From: an uncultured Faecalibacterium sp.
GTDB lineage: Bacteria; Bacillota; Clostridia; Oscillospirales; Ruminococcaceae
Direction of reading: 5' to 3'
NCBI GenBank assembly: GCA_900772565.1
Contig: CAAHET010000053.1
Coordinates: forward strand, 1-29,041
DNA: 29,041 bases
Both the position numbers and the translations under genes were made by a program. Position 1 is the stretch's first letter; the number at the start of each line of letters is the position of its first letter. Below, piece by piece: positions 21,920 through 28,589 of this stretch. The notes beneath the pieces were generated by a model that worked only from the letters and a program-made list of their open reading frames with translations, did not search any database and was not told the DNA's origin.

Positions 21920-23233
21920 ATGCGAATCGGATTGATCGAATTTTTGCTCATACTGGCCATTGCGTCCCTCACGGTGGGGCCGCGGGTGGCCTTGTTCGTG
22001 GATCGGTGGATGCGGCGTGCCAACCGCGCCAACGCCATGGCGGCGCGCCGCCGGGCAGAGTATGCCGCCCAGATGGCCATCGAGCGGGATGCCATGCTCA
22101 AGCGGTTCCGCACCGCCAGCACCGTGTTCGGGGTGGGCATTTTGCTGGTGCTGGTGTATGCGCTGGGCTTCCGTCCCATTGCAACCCCGCCGCAGACCTA
22201 TAAAGCCCCCGACCTCCGGCAGGAGACGGGCGCAATGCAGACGGAAGTCTCCGCCGACCGCAAGACCCGGCTGGAACTGGGGGAGTATCAGGGCGTGGAC
22301 TGCATCCGCGCCAAGGACGGCCTGTTGTATGCCGCTGCATGGAACGGTGCCGCCCTGAAAAAGCGCACCAGCGACCTTGTGCGCACCGATGGCGGGCACG
22401 CTGCCGCCATCCTGAGCGTGGAGGGGGAACTGACCGGCTTTGCCTTTGATGCCGCCGGGGACGTGTGGCTGACCCAGCTGACCACCGCCGGGGGCACCTT
22501 GTGCCGTGCCAAGCACGACAGCTGGGGCGCAGCGGTGGAGCAGGTGGTCACCCAGCTGGACGGTGCGCCGCTGGGGGCAGTATCTGCCGTGGAGGTAAGC
22601 CCGGCGGGCAAGGTGTACTTTGCGGTGGCTGCGGCGGCAGGCGCGGAGAACGGGCTGGAAAGCGCCCTGCGCACCGAGCTGCTGGCGCACACCGCCACCG
22701 GCTGTGTGTATGTGTACGACCCCGCCGCCCGCACGGTGGAAAAGGTGCTGGGCGGGGTGGCAGGCGCTGCGGGTCTGGCGCTCAGCCCGGACGGCAGCAC
22801 CCTGTATGTCTCTGACCTTGGCAGCCGCTGCATCTGGGCGGTGGACGCCGCCGCCCGGGAGCTGACCGCCGGGGGACGGAGCTGCACTGCTGCCTTTGCC
22901 GGTCTGCCGGGCTATCCCGGTGCGCTGGCTGTGGACACGGACGGCACGCTGTACATCAGCTACCGCTGGGCGCGCAGCAGCTGGCTGGAAAAAAATGCGG
23001 ACAGCACCCTGCTGCGGGGCATCGCCCTGCGGGCGGGGCAGAATACGCAGGAGCGGCTGTTCCGGCGCACCGCAGACGCCCCCTGCGTCGAGGCGGTAAG
23101 CCTTGCCACCGGGGCTTGGGAGCAGACCTTTACCGGCCTTGCACAGGACAGCTGCGCGGCGGTGTGTCCGGTGGAAAGTAAAGTATATTTCGGTGCAGCA
23201 GGGGCAAACAGCCTGCTGGCTGCAAACCGATAA
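21920..23233 (+). CDS. TatA-like N-terminus joined to beta-propeller protein
   Basis: The 437-residue protein begins with a short hydrophobic helix, a Gly-Pro hinge (G20-P21) and a basic amphipathic stretch, closely resembling the TatA/TatB fold (IGLIEFLLILAIASLTVGPRV). A second membrane helix lies near 66-83. The rest is an external domain with propeller-type repeats (AGLALSPDGSTLYVSDLGSRCIWAVD, LAVDTDGTLYISYRW), close to the strictosidine synthase/SMP-30 fold. Loop signatures are intact, but no assignable active site is seen. AAGGAAAAG precedes the ATG. The TatA likeness may be convergence, since only the first 35 residues support it. Confidence 0.65.
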   Translation: MRIGLIEFLLILAIASLTVGPRVALFVDRWMRRANRANAMAARRRAEYAAQMAIERDAMLKRFRTASTVFGVGILLVLVYALGFRPIATPPQTYKAPDLRQETGAMQTEVSADRKTRLELGEYQGVDCIRAKDGLLYAAAWNGAALKKRTSDLVRTDGGHAAAILSVEGELTGFAFDAAGDVWLTQLTTAGGTLCRAKHDSWGAAVEQVVTQLDGAPLGAVSAVEVSPAGKVYFAVAAAAGAENGLESALRTELLAHTATGCVYVYDPAARTVEKVLGGVAGAAGLALSPDGSTLYVSDLGSRCIWAVDAAARELTAGGRSCTAAFAGLPGYPGALAVDTDGTLYISYRWARSSWLEKNADSTLLRGIALRAGQNTQERLFRRTADAPCVEAVSLATGAWEQTFTGLAQDSCAAVCPVESKVYFGAAGANSLLAANR

Positions 23234-23248
23234 GCGAGGTGTTTTTGT

Positions 23249-23809
23249 ATGACCGAAGCATTTGCAAAACAGATTGAGACCGAAGCGCGGCAGGCAATGA
23301 CCGAGCTGGTGGCTGTGGCAAAGCTGAAAAAGGGAGATGTGCTTGTGGTGGGCTGCTCTTCCAGTGAGATGGTGGGCGGTCACATCGGCAAGGATTCCAG
23401 CTTGGAAGCCGCCCGGGCGCTGTACGCGGGCGCTGCGCCGGTGCTGGCAGAAAAAGGCATCTGGCTGGCAGCGCAGTGCTGCGAGCACCTGAACCGCGCC
23501 CTTATCCTTGAGCGGGAAGCCGCAGAGAAGTACGGCTGGGAGGAAGTGTGCGTCGTGCCCCGTCCCCATGCGGGCGGCAGCTGGGCCACTACCTGCTGGA
23601 AGAACTTCAAAGACCCGGTGGCGGTGGAGGAGATTCGCGCCAACGCGGGCATGGATATCGGCGGCACCCTGATCGGGATGCACCTGAAGCGGGTGGCTGT
23701 GCCGGTGCGGCTGAGCCTTAATAAAATCGGCGAAGCAAACATTCTGTGCGCCTACACCCGCCCGAAACTGATCGGCGGCGAGCGCGCCCGCTATACCGAG
23801 GAGGATTGA
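23249..23809 (+). CDS. TIGR01440/YwlG (UPF0340) family protein
   Basis: The 186-residue protein shows the family landmarks VVGCSSSEMVGGHIGK (about 32-47), AAQCCEHLNRAL (about 72-83), PHAGGSW and IGGTLIGMHLK. Length and motifs match UPF0340. The biochemical function is not established; the conserved Ser/Cys/His residues suggest an enzyme. GCGAGGTG precedes the ATG. It is 15 nt after the propeller gene and 5 nt before the PLP-binding protein gene. Confidence 0.9.
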   Translation: MTEAFAKQIETEARQAMTELVAVAKLKKGDVLVVGCSSSEMVGGHIGKDSSLEAARALYAGAAPVLAEKGIWLAAQCCEHLNRALILEREAAEKYGWEEVCVVPRPHAGGSWATTCWKNFKDPVAVEEIRANAGMDIGGTLIGMHLKRVAVPVRLSLNKIGEANILCAYTRPKLIGGERARYTEED

Positions 23810-23814
23810 GCGAG

Positions 23815-24534
23815 ATGGCAGAAAAGAATTTGGAAGAGATGCGGCAGGCAGTGGCCGAGATCCGGGAAAAGATGGCCGCAGCCGCCCGGGAGGCCGGGCG
23901 CGACCCGGCAGCGGTGCAGCTGTGCGCTGCCTGCAAGACCCGCACGGCGCAGACCGTTGCCGCCAGTGCTGCCCTGCCCATTGACGTGTTCGGCGAGAAC
24001 CATGTGCAGGAGCTGTGCGCAAACTACGATGCCGGGGCCTACTGCGGCAAACCCAGCCATTTTATCGGCCATTTGCAGACCAATAAGATCAAAAAGGTGC
24101 TGGGGCGGGCAAGCCTGATCCAGAGCGTGGACAGTGAGCATCTGCTGCTGGCCATCGAGAAGGAAGCCGCCAAAGCCGGCATCGTGCAGGATATCCTGCT
24201 GGAAGTGAATATCGGCGGGGAGGAGAGCAAGACCGGTGCCGCACCGGAGCTTCTCTGGCCGCTGCTGGACACCGCCGCCGCACAGGAGCATATCCGGGTC
24301 AAGGGTCTGATGGCCATCCCGCCCGTGAACGACGATGACGCCCAGAACCGCCGCTATCTGGCGCAGGTGTATCAGCTGTTCGTCCGGGCAGGGGAGCGCG
24401 GCTACCGCAACGTGGAGATGCAGACCCTTTCCATGGGCATGAGCGGCGATTTTGAAAACGCCATCCGCGAGGGCGCCACCCTTGTGCGCATCGGCACCGC
24501 CATCTACGGCGAACGGGATTACAGTAAAAAATAA
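23815..24534 (+). CDS. YggS/PLPBP family PLP-homeostasis protein
   Basis: This single-domain alanine-racemase-fold protein binds pyridoxal phosphate and keeps B6 vitamers and amino acids in balance; it has no known catalysis. From the ATG at 23815 it has 239 residues. K41 in AACKTR is the PLP Schiff-base lysine. FGENHVQE, HFIGHLQTNK, VNIGGEESKTG, GLMAIPP and SMGMSGDFENAI are all family hallmarks. In many Firmicutes it neighbours sepF and division genes; here it does not. Confidence 0.94.
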   Translation: MAEKNLEEMRQAVAEIREKMAAAAREAGRDPAAVQLCAACKTRTAQTVAASAALPIDVFGENHVQELCANYDAGAYCGKPSHFIGHLQTNKIKKVLGRASLIQSVDSEHLLLAIEKEAAKAGIVQDILLEVNIGGEESKTGAAPELLWPLLDTAAAQEHIRVKGLMAIPPVNDDDAQNRRYLAQVYQLFVRAGERGYRNVEMQTLSMGMSGDFENAIREGATLVRIGTAIYGERDYSKK

Positions 24535-24553
24535 CAATAAAAACGGAGGAACC

Positions 24554-26344
24554 ATGCCGAAAACTAAGCCTAACGATCCCGGGGCGCACCACGCAAGCAG
24601 CGGTGCGCTGATCCGGCGTTTTCTGCCGTATCTGGCAAGCTATAAGATGGTGCTGTGCCTTGACCTGTTCTGCGCGGCACTGACCACCCTGTGTGATATC
24701 GTGCTGCCCAAGATCATGAGCATCATCACAAACTCTGCCATGGGGGTGGGCATCACCCTGACGGCGGGCATCGTGCTGAAGCTGGCGGCGCTCTACTTTG
24801 TGCTGCGCATCATTGACGGCGCAGCCAGCTACTATATGTCCAGCATCGGCCACATCATGGGCGTGCATATCGAGACGGATATGCGCCGGGACGCCTTTGA
24901 CCATCTTTTGCAGCTGGATCACACCTACTACAACAACACCAAGGTGGGCACCATCATGGGGCGCATCACGAACGACCTGTTCGACGTGACCGAGTTCGCC
25001 CACCACTGCCCGGAGGAGTTTTTCATCGCGGGCATCAAGATCGTGGCATCCTTTGTCATCCTGTGCCGCGCCAGCATCCCGCTGACCTTGGCGGTGTTTG
25101 CCTGTGTGCCGCTGATGGGCGTGGTGTCGGTGTACCTGAACGGCCGTCTGCGGGCACGCTTCCGCCAGCAGCGCGTCCAGATCGGCGAGCTGAACTCCAC
25201 CATCGAGGACAGTCTGCTGGGACAGGGCGTGGTCAAGGCCTTTGCCGCAGAGGACGAGGAACGGGAAAAGTTTGCCAAGGGCAACCGCGCCTTTGAGCAG
25301 ATCAAGACCCTTGGTTACTACGCTATGGGTGCCTTCAACACCTCCACCCGCCTGTTTGACGGCCTGATGTATCTGGTGGTTATTCTGGCGGGCGGCCTGT
25401 CGCTGGTGTACGGTAAAATTACCGCCGGTGATATGGTGGCCTATATGCTCTACGTCACCACCCTCATCGCCACCATCCGGCGTATCGTGGAGTTTGCCGA
25501 GCAGTTCCAGCGCGGCATGACCGGCATCGAGCGCTTTGCCGAAATCATGGACACCCCGGTGACCATCAAGGACGCCCCGGACGCCGTGCCCCTGCAGCCC
25601 GGCCCCGGCGAGATCCGGTTCGAGAAGGTGTGCTTTGAGTACCCGGATGACCACAACAAGGTGCTGCACGACGTCAGCTTGGACATCCGCGCCGGGGAGC
25701 GTCTGGCGCTGGTGGGTGCCTCCGGCGGCGGCAAGACCACCCTGTGCAACCTGATCCCCCGCTTTTATGAGGTGACCAGTGGCCGCATCCTCATTGACGG
25801 GCAGGATATCCGCCGCGTCACCTTAAAGAGCCTGCGGCAGGATATCGGCATCGTGCAGCAGGACGTGTACCTGTTCAGCGGCACGGTGGCGCAGAACATC
25901 GCCTACGGCAAGCCCGGCGCCACCCGGCAGGAGATCGAAGCCGCCGCCCGGCTGGCGGGCGCGGAAAAGTTCATCCTTGCGCTGAAGGACGGCTACGACA
26001 CCTATGTGGGCGAGCGCGGCGTCAAGCTGTCCGGCGGACAGAAGCAGCGCATCGCCATTGCCCGGGTGTTTTTGAAGAACCCGCCCATTCTCATTCTGGA
26101 CGAAGCCACCAGCGCACTGGACAACGAGAGCGAGATCCTTGTGGGGCAGAGCCTTGAAAAGCTGGCGCATGGCCGCACCACTCTGACCATCGCCCACCGT
26201 CTGACCACCATCAAGGACTACGACCGCATCCTTGTGCTGGGCGAGGAGGGCATCGTGGAGCAGGGCACCCACGCCCAGCTGCTGGAAAAGCAGGGCGTCT
26301 ACTACCGCCTGTGGAACCAGCTGCCCGCAGAGGATGGGGAATAA
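24554..26344 (+). CDS. ABC exporter half-transporter (MsbA/LmrA-like)
   Basis: The 596-residue protein fuses a six-helix type IV exporter membrane domain (about 20-320) to an ATPase. Walker A is GASGGGKT (388-395), the signature is LSGGQ (492-496), Walker B is ILILDEATSALD with D516-E517, and the H-loop is in IAHRL. It probably works as a homodimer exporting a lipid, peptide or drug; the substrate is not readable. ATG at 24554 has GGAGGA just upstream; a longer in-frame start inside the preceding gene is not used. No intact terminator of its own follows before the tRNA debris. Confidence 0.93.
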   Translation: MPKTKPNDPGAHHASSGALIRRFLPYLASYKMVLCLDLFCAALTTLCDIVLPKIMSIITNSAMGVGITLTAGIVLKLAALYFVLRIIDGAASYYMSSIGHIMGVHIETDMRRDAFDHLLQLDHTYYNNTKVGTIMGRITNDLFDVTEFAHHCPEEFFIAGIKIVASFVILCRASIPLTLAVFACVPLMGVVSVYLNGRLRARFRQQRVQIGELNSTIEDSLLGQGVVKAFAAEDEEREKFAKGNRAFEQIKTLGYYAMGAFNTSTRLFDGLMYLVVILAGGLSLVYGKITAGDMVAYMLYVTTLIATIRRIVEFAEQFQRGMTGIERFAEIMDTPVTIKDAPDAVPLQPGPGEIRFEKVCFEYPDDHNKVLHDVSLDIRAGERLALVGASGGGKTTLCNLIPRFYEVTSGRILIDGQDIRRVTLKSLRQDIGIVQQDVYLFSGTVAQNIAYGKPGATRQEIEAAARLAGAEKFILALKDGYDTYVGERGVKLSGGQKQRIAIARVFLKNPPILILDEATSALDNESEILVGQSLEKLAHGRTTLTIAHRLTTIKDYDRILVLGEEGIVEQGTHAQLLEKQGVYYRLWNQLPAEDGE

Positions 26345-26355
26345 AAGACCCTAAT

Positions 26356-26536
26356 ATACAAAAAAGACACCCGGAAGGGTGATAGTGCTTTCTTGGTAGA
26401 CATTCCTAGTGGTTGGGACCCGCGGGCTAAGCAACAGCCTGCTAGGCTGATTGCTTACTCTGCCAACTGCGTTGTCAGAGCCGCCCTGTTCAAGTCCCGC
26501 CTGACCTGAAATACAAAAAAGACACCCGAAAGGGTG
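26356..26536. repeat. 26-nt direct repeat bracketing a tRNA-like mosaic
   Basis: ATACAAAAAAGACACCCG(G/A)AAGGGTG occurs at 26356-26381 and again at 26511-26536 with one mismatch. Only the second copy completes a terminator. Between them are a 12-bp stem (AAGCAA-CAGCC ... GGCTG-A-TTGCTT, 26425-26455), a second stem-loop (CTCTG-CAAC ... GTTG-CAGAG, about 26458-26480) and GTTCAAGTCC-CGCCTGACC, a T-arm/acceptor-like end on the plus strand. Read on the minus strand, AGTTGGCAGAG looks like a D-arm. None of it assembles into a complete tRNA. I take it as rearranged tRNA debris. No reading frame of interest is present. Confidence 0.45.
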
Positions 26537-26549
26537 TCTTTTTTTGTAT
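26511..26549. terminator. Strong bidirectional terminator beside tRNA 3' end
   Basis: GACACCC and GGGTGTC form a stem closed by a GAAA tetraloop and extended outward by A-run/T-run pairing to ATAC/GTAT. On the minus strand it directly follows the tRNA acceptor end, so it is probably the original terminator of that tRNA. On the plus strand it can stop transcription from the ABC gene. Confidence 0.85.
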
Positions 26550-26590
26550 GGGCCAGGCAGGACTTGAACCCGCGACCAAGCGGTTATGAG
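26549..26590 (-). other. Residual 3' half of tRNA (anticodon CAT), attachment-site footprint
   Basis: On the minus strand the sequence runs from anticodon loop CTCATAA through ACCGC, the variable loop, a T-arm (GCGGG-TTCAAGT-CCTGC) and acceptor 3' strand CTGGCCC with A73. To the right (upstream in the tRNA sense) the bases no longer pair with the anticodon stem, so the 5' half is missing. An element that integrates into a tRNA 3' half leaves exactly this. CAT reads as Met or Ile2. Confidence 0.75.
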
Positions 26591-26619
26591 AACGTCGCTA
26601 ATTTTGAAATCCCGTTTTT

Positions 26620-26696
26620 CTTGTGAAATCTTGTGACTATCTGATAATTCCATGAAAGTGCCTTTGTGTACTTTGACGTAACTTTTGGTGTCTTTT
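26620..26696. repeat. Short repeats at helical spacing next to att
   Basis: CTTGTGA occurs at 26620-26626 and 26630-26636, exactly 10 bp apart. CTTT-initiated motifs follow at 26662, 26671, 26682 and 26692, about one helical turn apart. This resembles arm sites for a tyrosine integrase or excisionase at an element end. There is no gene in this stretch. Confidence 0.4.
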
Positions 26697-26716
26697 AGTC
26701 TCTAAAACGGCTCTTT

Positions 26717-26751
26717 GTACCCAGAACCGTACCCAAGAATTTTTGGGTACG
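26717..26751. repeat. Triple GTACCCA motif, two copies in a 9-bp inverted repeat
   Basis: GTACCCA occurs at 26717-26723 and 26729-26735. CGTACCCAA (26728-26736) is mirrored by TTGGGTACG (26743-26751) across 6 nt. A protein site is likely: integrase, RepA or ParB are candidates. Confidence 0.5.
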
Positions 26752-26789
26752 AAACTCGACACTTACTGTTACCATTTTCGATTTACATA

Positions 26790-26820
26790 GCTCACTTTCA
26801 AAATTGAAGGTGGGCTTTTT
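26790..26820 (+). terminator. Terminator-like hairpin ahead of rep operon
   Basis: GCTCACTTTCAA pairs with TTGAAGGTGGGC (12 pairs including G-T), followed by TTTTT. It ends about 20 nt before the AGGGAGGAGG of the leader peptide. It can insulate the element from chromosomal transcription or attenuate repA if the promoter lies upstream; I see no convincing promoter between it and the Shine-Dalgarno sequence. Confidence 0.7.
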
Positions 26821-26852
26821 CTTTTGCAGAAATCAGGGAGGAGGTTTTCCAC

Positions 26853-26897
26853 ATGAACAAGCACTCGCAGTTGAAAATCCGAGGTCACACCAAATGA
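26853..26897 (+). CDS. 14-residue leader peptide coupled to repA
   Basis: ATG at 26853 follows an excellent AGGGAGGAGG with good spacing and encodes MNKHSQLKIRGHTK, then TGA. Its stop overlaps the repA ATG (ATGA at 26894-26897). repA itself has no Shine-Dalgarno sequence, so repA translation should depend on ribosomes finishing this peptide. The peptide is basic and has no known homologue that I can name. Confidence 0.6.
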   Translation: MNKHSQLKIRGHTK

Positions 26898-27757
26898 CGC
26901 TGGACTACTTCTATGGTCAGTCGGGCGAATTGTTCTCCTATTTCCGCATCCCCAAGGCACTGTTCCAAGACCACCGCTTCCGGCAGCTCTCCACCGATGC
27001 CCGGACACTGTACGGCATTCTGCTGGACCGCATGAGCCTGTCTGCAAAGAACGGCTGGCTGGACGAGCAAGGCCGGGTGTATATCATCTACACAGTCCGG
27101 GAAGTGCAGGAATCCCTCTGCTGTGCCGAACACAAGGCGGTCAAGCTGTTCCTGGAACTGGAGGACATCGACCTCATTGAGCGCAAACGCCGTGGTCTGG
27201 GCAGACCCAGCCTGATCTATGTCAAGGACTTTTCGTCTGGACTGCCAAAACCGCAAGTACAGAATTGCCCAAACAGCAATTCTGGTGCCGCCGAAAGCGC
27301 AATTCTGGAGCAGCCAAAATCGCAAGCAAATAAGACTGATAAGAATAAAACAGAGTGGAATGATCCTGACCCTATCTATTCCGGGGGCATCCGTGAACAG
27401 CTTGAGGATTATTTTTATCAGGCATTGGAGGTAGAACTTCTGCTCCGGCTCTGCCCGGACGATGAGGACACCATCTACCAAATCGTTGACTTGCTTGTGG
27501 ATACCTGTTCCACCAAGCGCAAGATGTTGCGGATCGCCGGAGACGATAAGCCCACCGAGGTGGTACGCAGTCGGCTGAAAAAGCTGAATGCTGACCACAT
27601 CCGTTTTGTGCTGGATTCTCTGGCAGAAAACACCGCCTCGGTGCGGAACATGAAACAGTATCTGCTGGCGATGCTCTACAATGCACCCACCACCATGAAC
27701 CTCTACTATCAGAACAAGACGAACCATGACTTTGCGTGTAGTTCTCCGAGGAGGTGA
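26894..27757 (+). CDS. repA: Replication initiator protein A (RepA_N/DUF6017 type)
   Basis: From the ATG at 26894 the protein has 287 residues and begins MTLDYFYGQSGELFSYFRIPKALF, the RepA_N start found on Firmicutes plasmids and integrative elements. The N-terminal domain (about 1-115) has the winged-helix pattern LSTDARTLYGILLDRM ... LIERKRRGLGRPSLIYV. A low-complexity Gln/Asn/Ser linker (115-160) covers the repeat cluster at 27244-27326, and a helical C-terminal domain (165-275) follows. It is translationally coupled to the leader peptide. Its stop lies within the parA Shine-Dalgarno region. An alternative TTG at 26804 is not credible. Confidence 0.85.
   Translation: MTLDYFYGQSGELFSYFRIPKALFQDHRFRQLSTDARTLYGILLDRMSLSAKNGWLDEQGRVYIIYTVREVQESLCCAEHKAVKLFLELEDIDLIERKRRGLGRPSLIYVKDFSSGLPKPQVQNCPNSNSGAAESAILEQPKSQANKTDKNKTEWNDPDPIYSGGIREQLEDYFYQALEVELLLRLCPDDEDTIYQIVDLLVDTCSTKRKMLRIAGDDKPTEVVRSRLKKLNADHIRFVLDSLAENTASVRNMKQYLLAMLYNAPTTMNLYYQNKTNHDFACSSPRR
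27244..27326. other. Candidate replication origin: nested repeats inside repA
   Basis: The order is A-B'-B-B-A. GCCAAAACCGCAAG (27244-27257) and GCCAAAATCGCAAG (27313-27326) are A copies with one mismatch. CAGAATTGC (27260-27268) is the inverse of GCAATTCTGG at 27276-27285 and 27299-27308, the last two being 23 bp apart. In RepA_N plasmids the origin is known to lie in the middle of repA, which is where this cluster lies. The origin call is by position and repeat structure only. Confidence 0.55.
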
Positions 27758-28589
27758 TGTTATCGCAAAGAAAGCTACGATTATTGCAGTCGCCAATCAA
27801 AAGGGTGGTGTGGGGAAAAGCACCACCTGTGAGAACTTAGGCATTGGGCTGGCAATGGAGGGCAAAAAAGTCCTGTTGGTAGATACCGACCCACAAGGGT
27901 CTTTGACCATCAGCATGGGCTGGCAGCAGCCCGATGAACTGCCCACAACTCTTTCTACCCTGATGCAGAAAGCCATGAACGACCAGCCCATCCAGCCCGG
28001 TGAGGGCATTCTGCACCACGCAGAGGGCGTTGACCTGATCCCTGCCAACATCGAACTGGCAGGGCTGGAAGTGGCGTTGGTGAACAGCATGAACCGGGAA
28101 AAGATGCTCAAGCAGGTGCTGGACAGTGCCAAACGAGAATACGATTTTATTCTGCTGGACTGTATGCCCTCGCTGGGGATGCTCACCATCAACGCACTGG
28201 CGGCGGCAGACGCTGCCCTGATTCCTGTGCAGGCACAGTGTCTGTCTGCAAAGGGTCTGGAACAGCTTTTGCAGACGGTGCAGAAAGTCCGGCGGCAGAT
28301 CAATCCGAAACTGAAAATCGAGGGTATCTTGCTGACCATGACCGACAACCGCACCAACTACGGAAAGCAAATCAGCAATCTGATCCGGCAGGCATACGGA
28401 AAGCACCTGAAGGTGTTTGAGCAGACCATTCCCCGCTCTGTCCGAGCGGCTGAAACCAGTGCCGTGGGCAAGAGCATTTTCCAGCACGACCCCAAGGGCA
28501 AGGTGGCAGAAGCCTACAAATCTCTTGCAAAGGAGGTGCTGGCGGATGCCGATCGACAGCGGAAACTTAGCTTTGAAAGGGCTAGATGA
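27726..28589 (+). CDS. parA: ParA/Soj-family partition ATPase
   Basis: This deviant Walker ATPase segregates plasmids and integrative elements with ParB. The 287-residue reading has KGGVGKST (26-33), switch DTDPQG (53-58) and Walker B ILLDCMPSLG. The start is uncertain: ATG at 27726 overlaps repA by 32 nt and has no good RBS. GAGGAGG (27748-27754) lies upstream of the codons GTT (27759) and ATC (27762), which would start VIAKKATIIAVANQKGG. Homologues would settle this. It overlaps parB by 44 nt. Confidence 0.9.
   Translation: MTLRVVLRGGDVIAKKATIIAVANQKGGVGKSTTCENLGIGLAMEGKKVLLVDTDPQGSLTISMGWQQPDELPTTLSTLMQKAMNDQPIQPGEGILHHAEGVDLIPANIELAGLEVALVNSMNREKMLKQVLDSAKREYDFILLDCMPSLGMLTINALAAADAALIPVQAQCLSAKGLEQLLQTVQKVRRQINPKLKIEGILLTMTDNRTNYGKQISNLIRQAYGKHLKVFEQTIPRSVRAAETSAVGKSIFQHDPKGKVAEAYKSLAKEVLADADRQRKLSFERAR

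Noticed and set aside
20819..24022. A 1067-codon open frame on the minus strand opposite the glycosyltransferase, propeller and YwlG genes
   Set aside because: It lies antisense to several well-supported genes, has no ribosome binding site, and its Pro/Arg/His/Gln-rich translation is what GC-rich antisense frames produce.
26382..26509. A complete tRNA gene (Ser- or Leu-like with a long variable arm) on either strand
   Set aside because: Acceptor strands do not pair, the T-arm stem fails on the plus strand, and the anticodon arm is a 12-bp stem with a bulge; only fragments resemble tRNA.
27757..27816. ATG at 27757 directly after GAGGAGGTG as a small separate gene
   Set aside because: The frame is Lys/Arg-rich and overlaps the conserved Walker A of parA; spacing to the Shine-Dalgarno sequence is only 2 nt.
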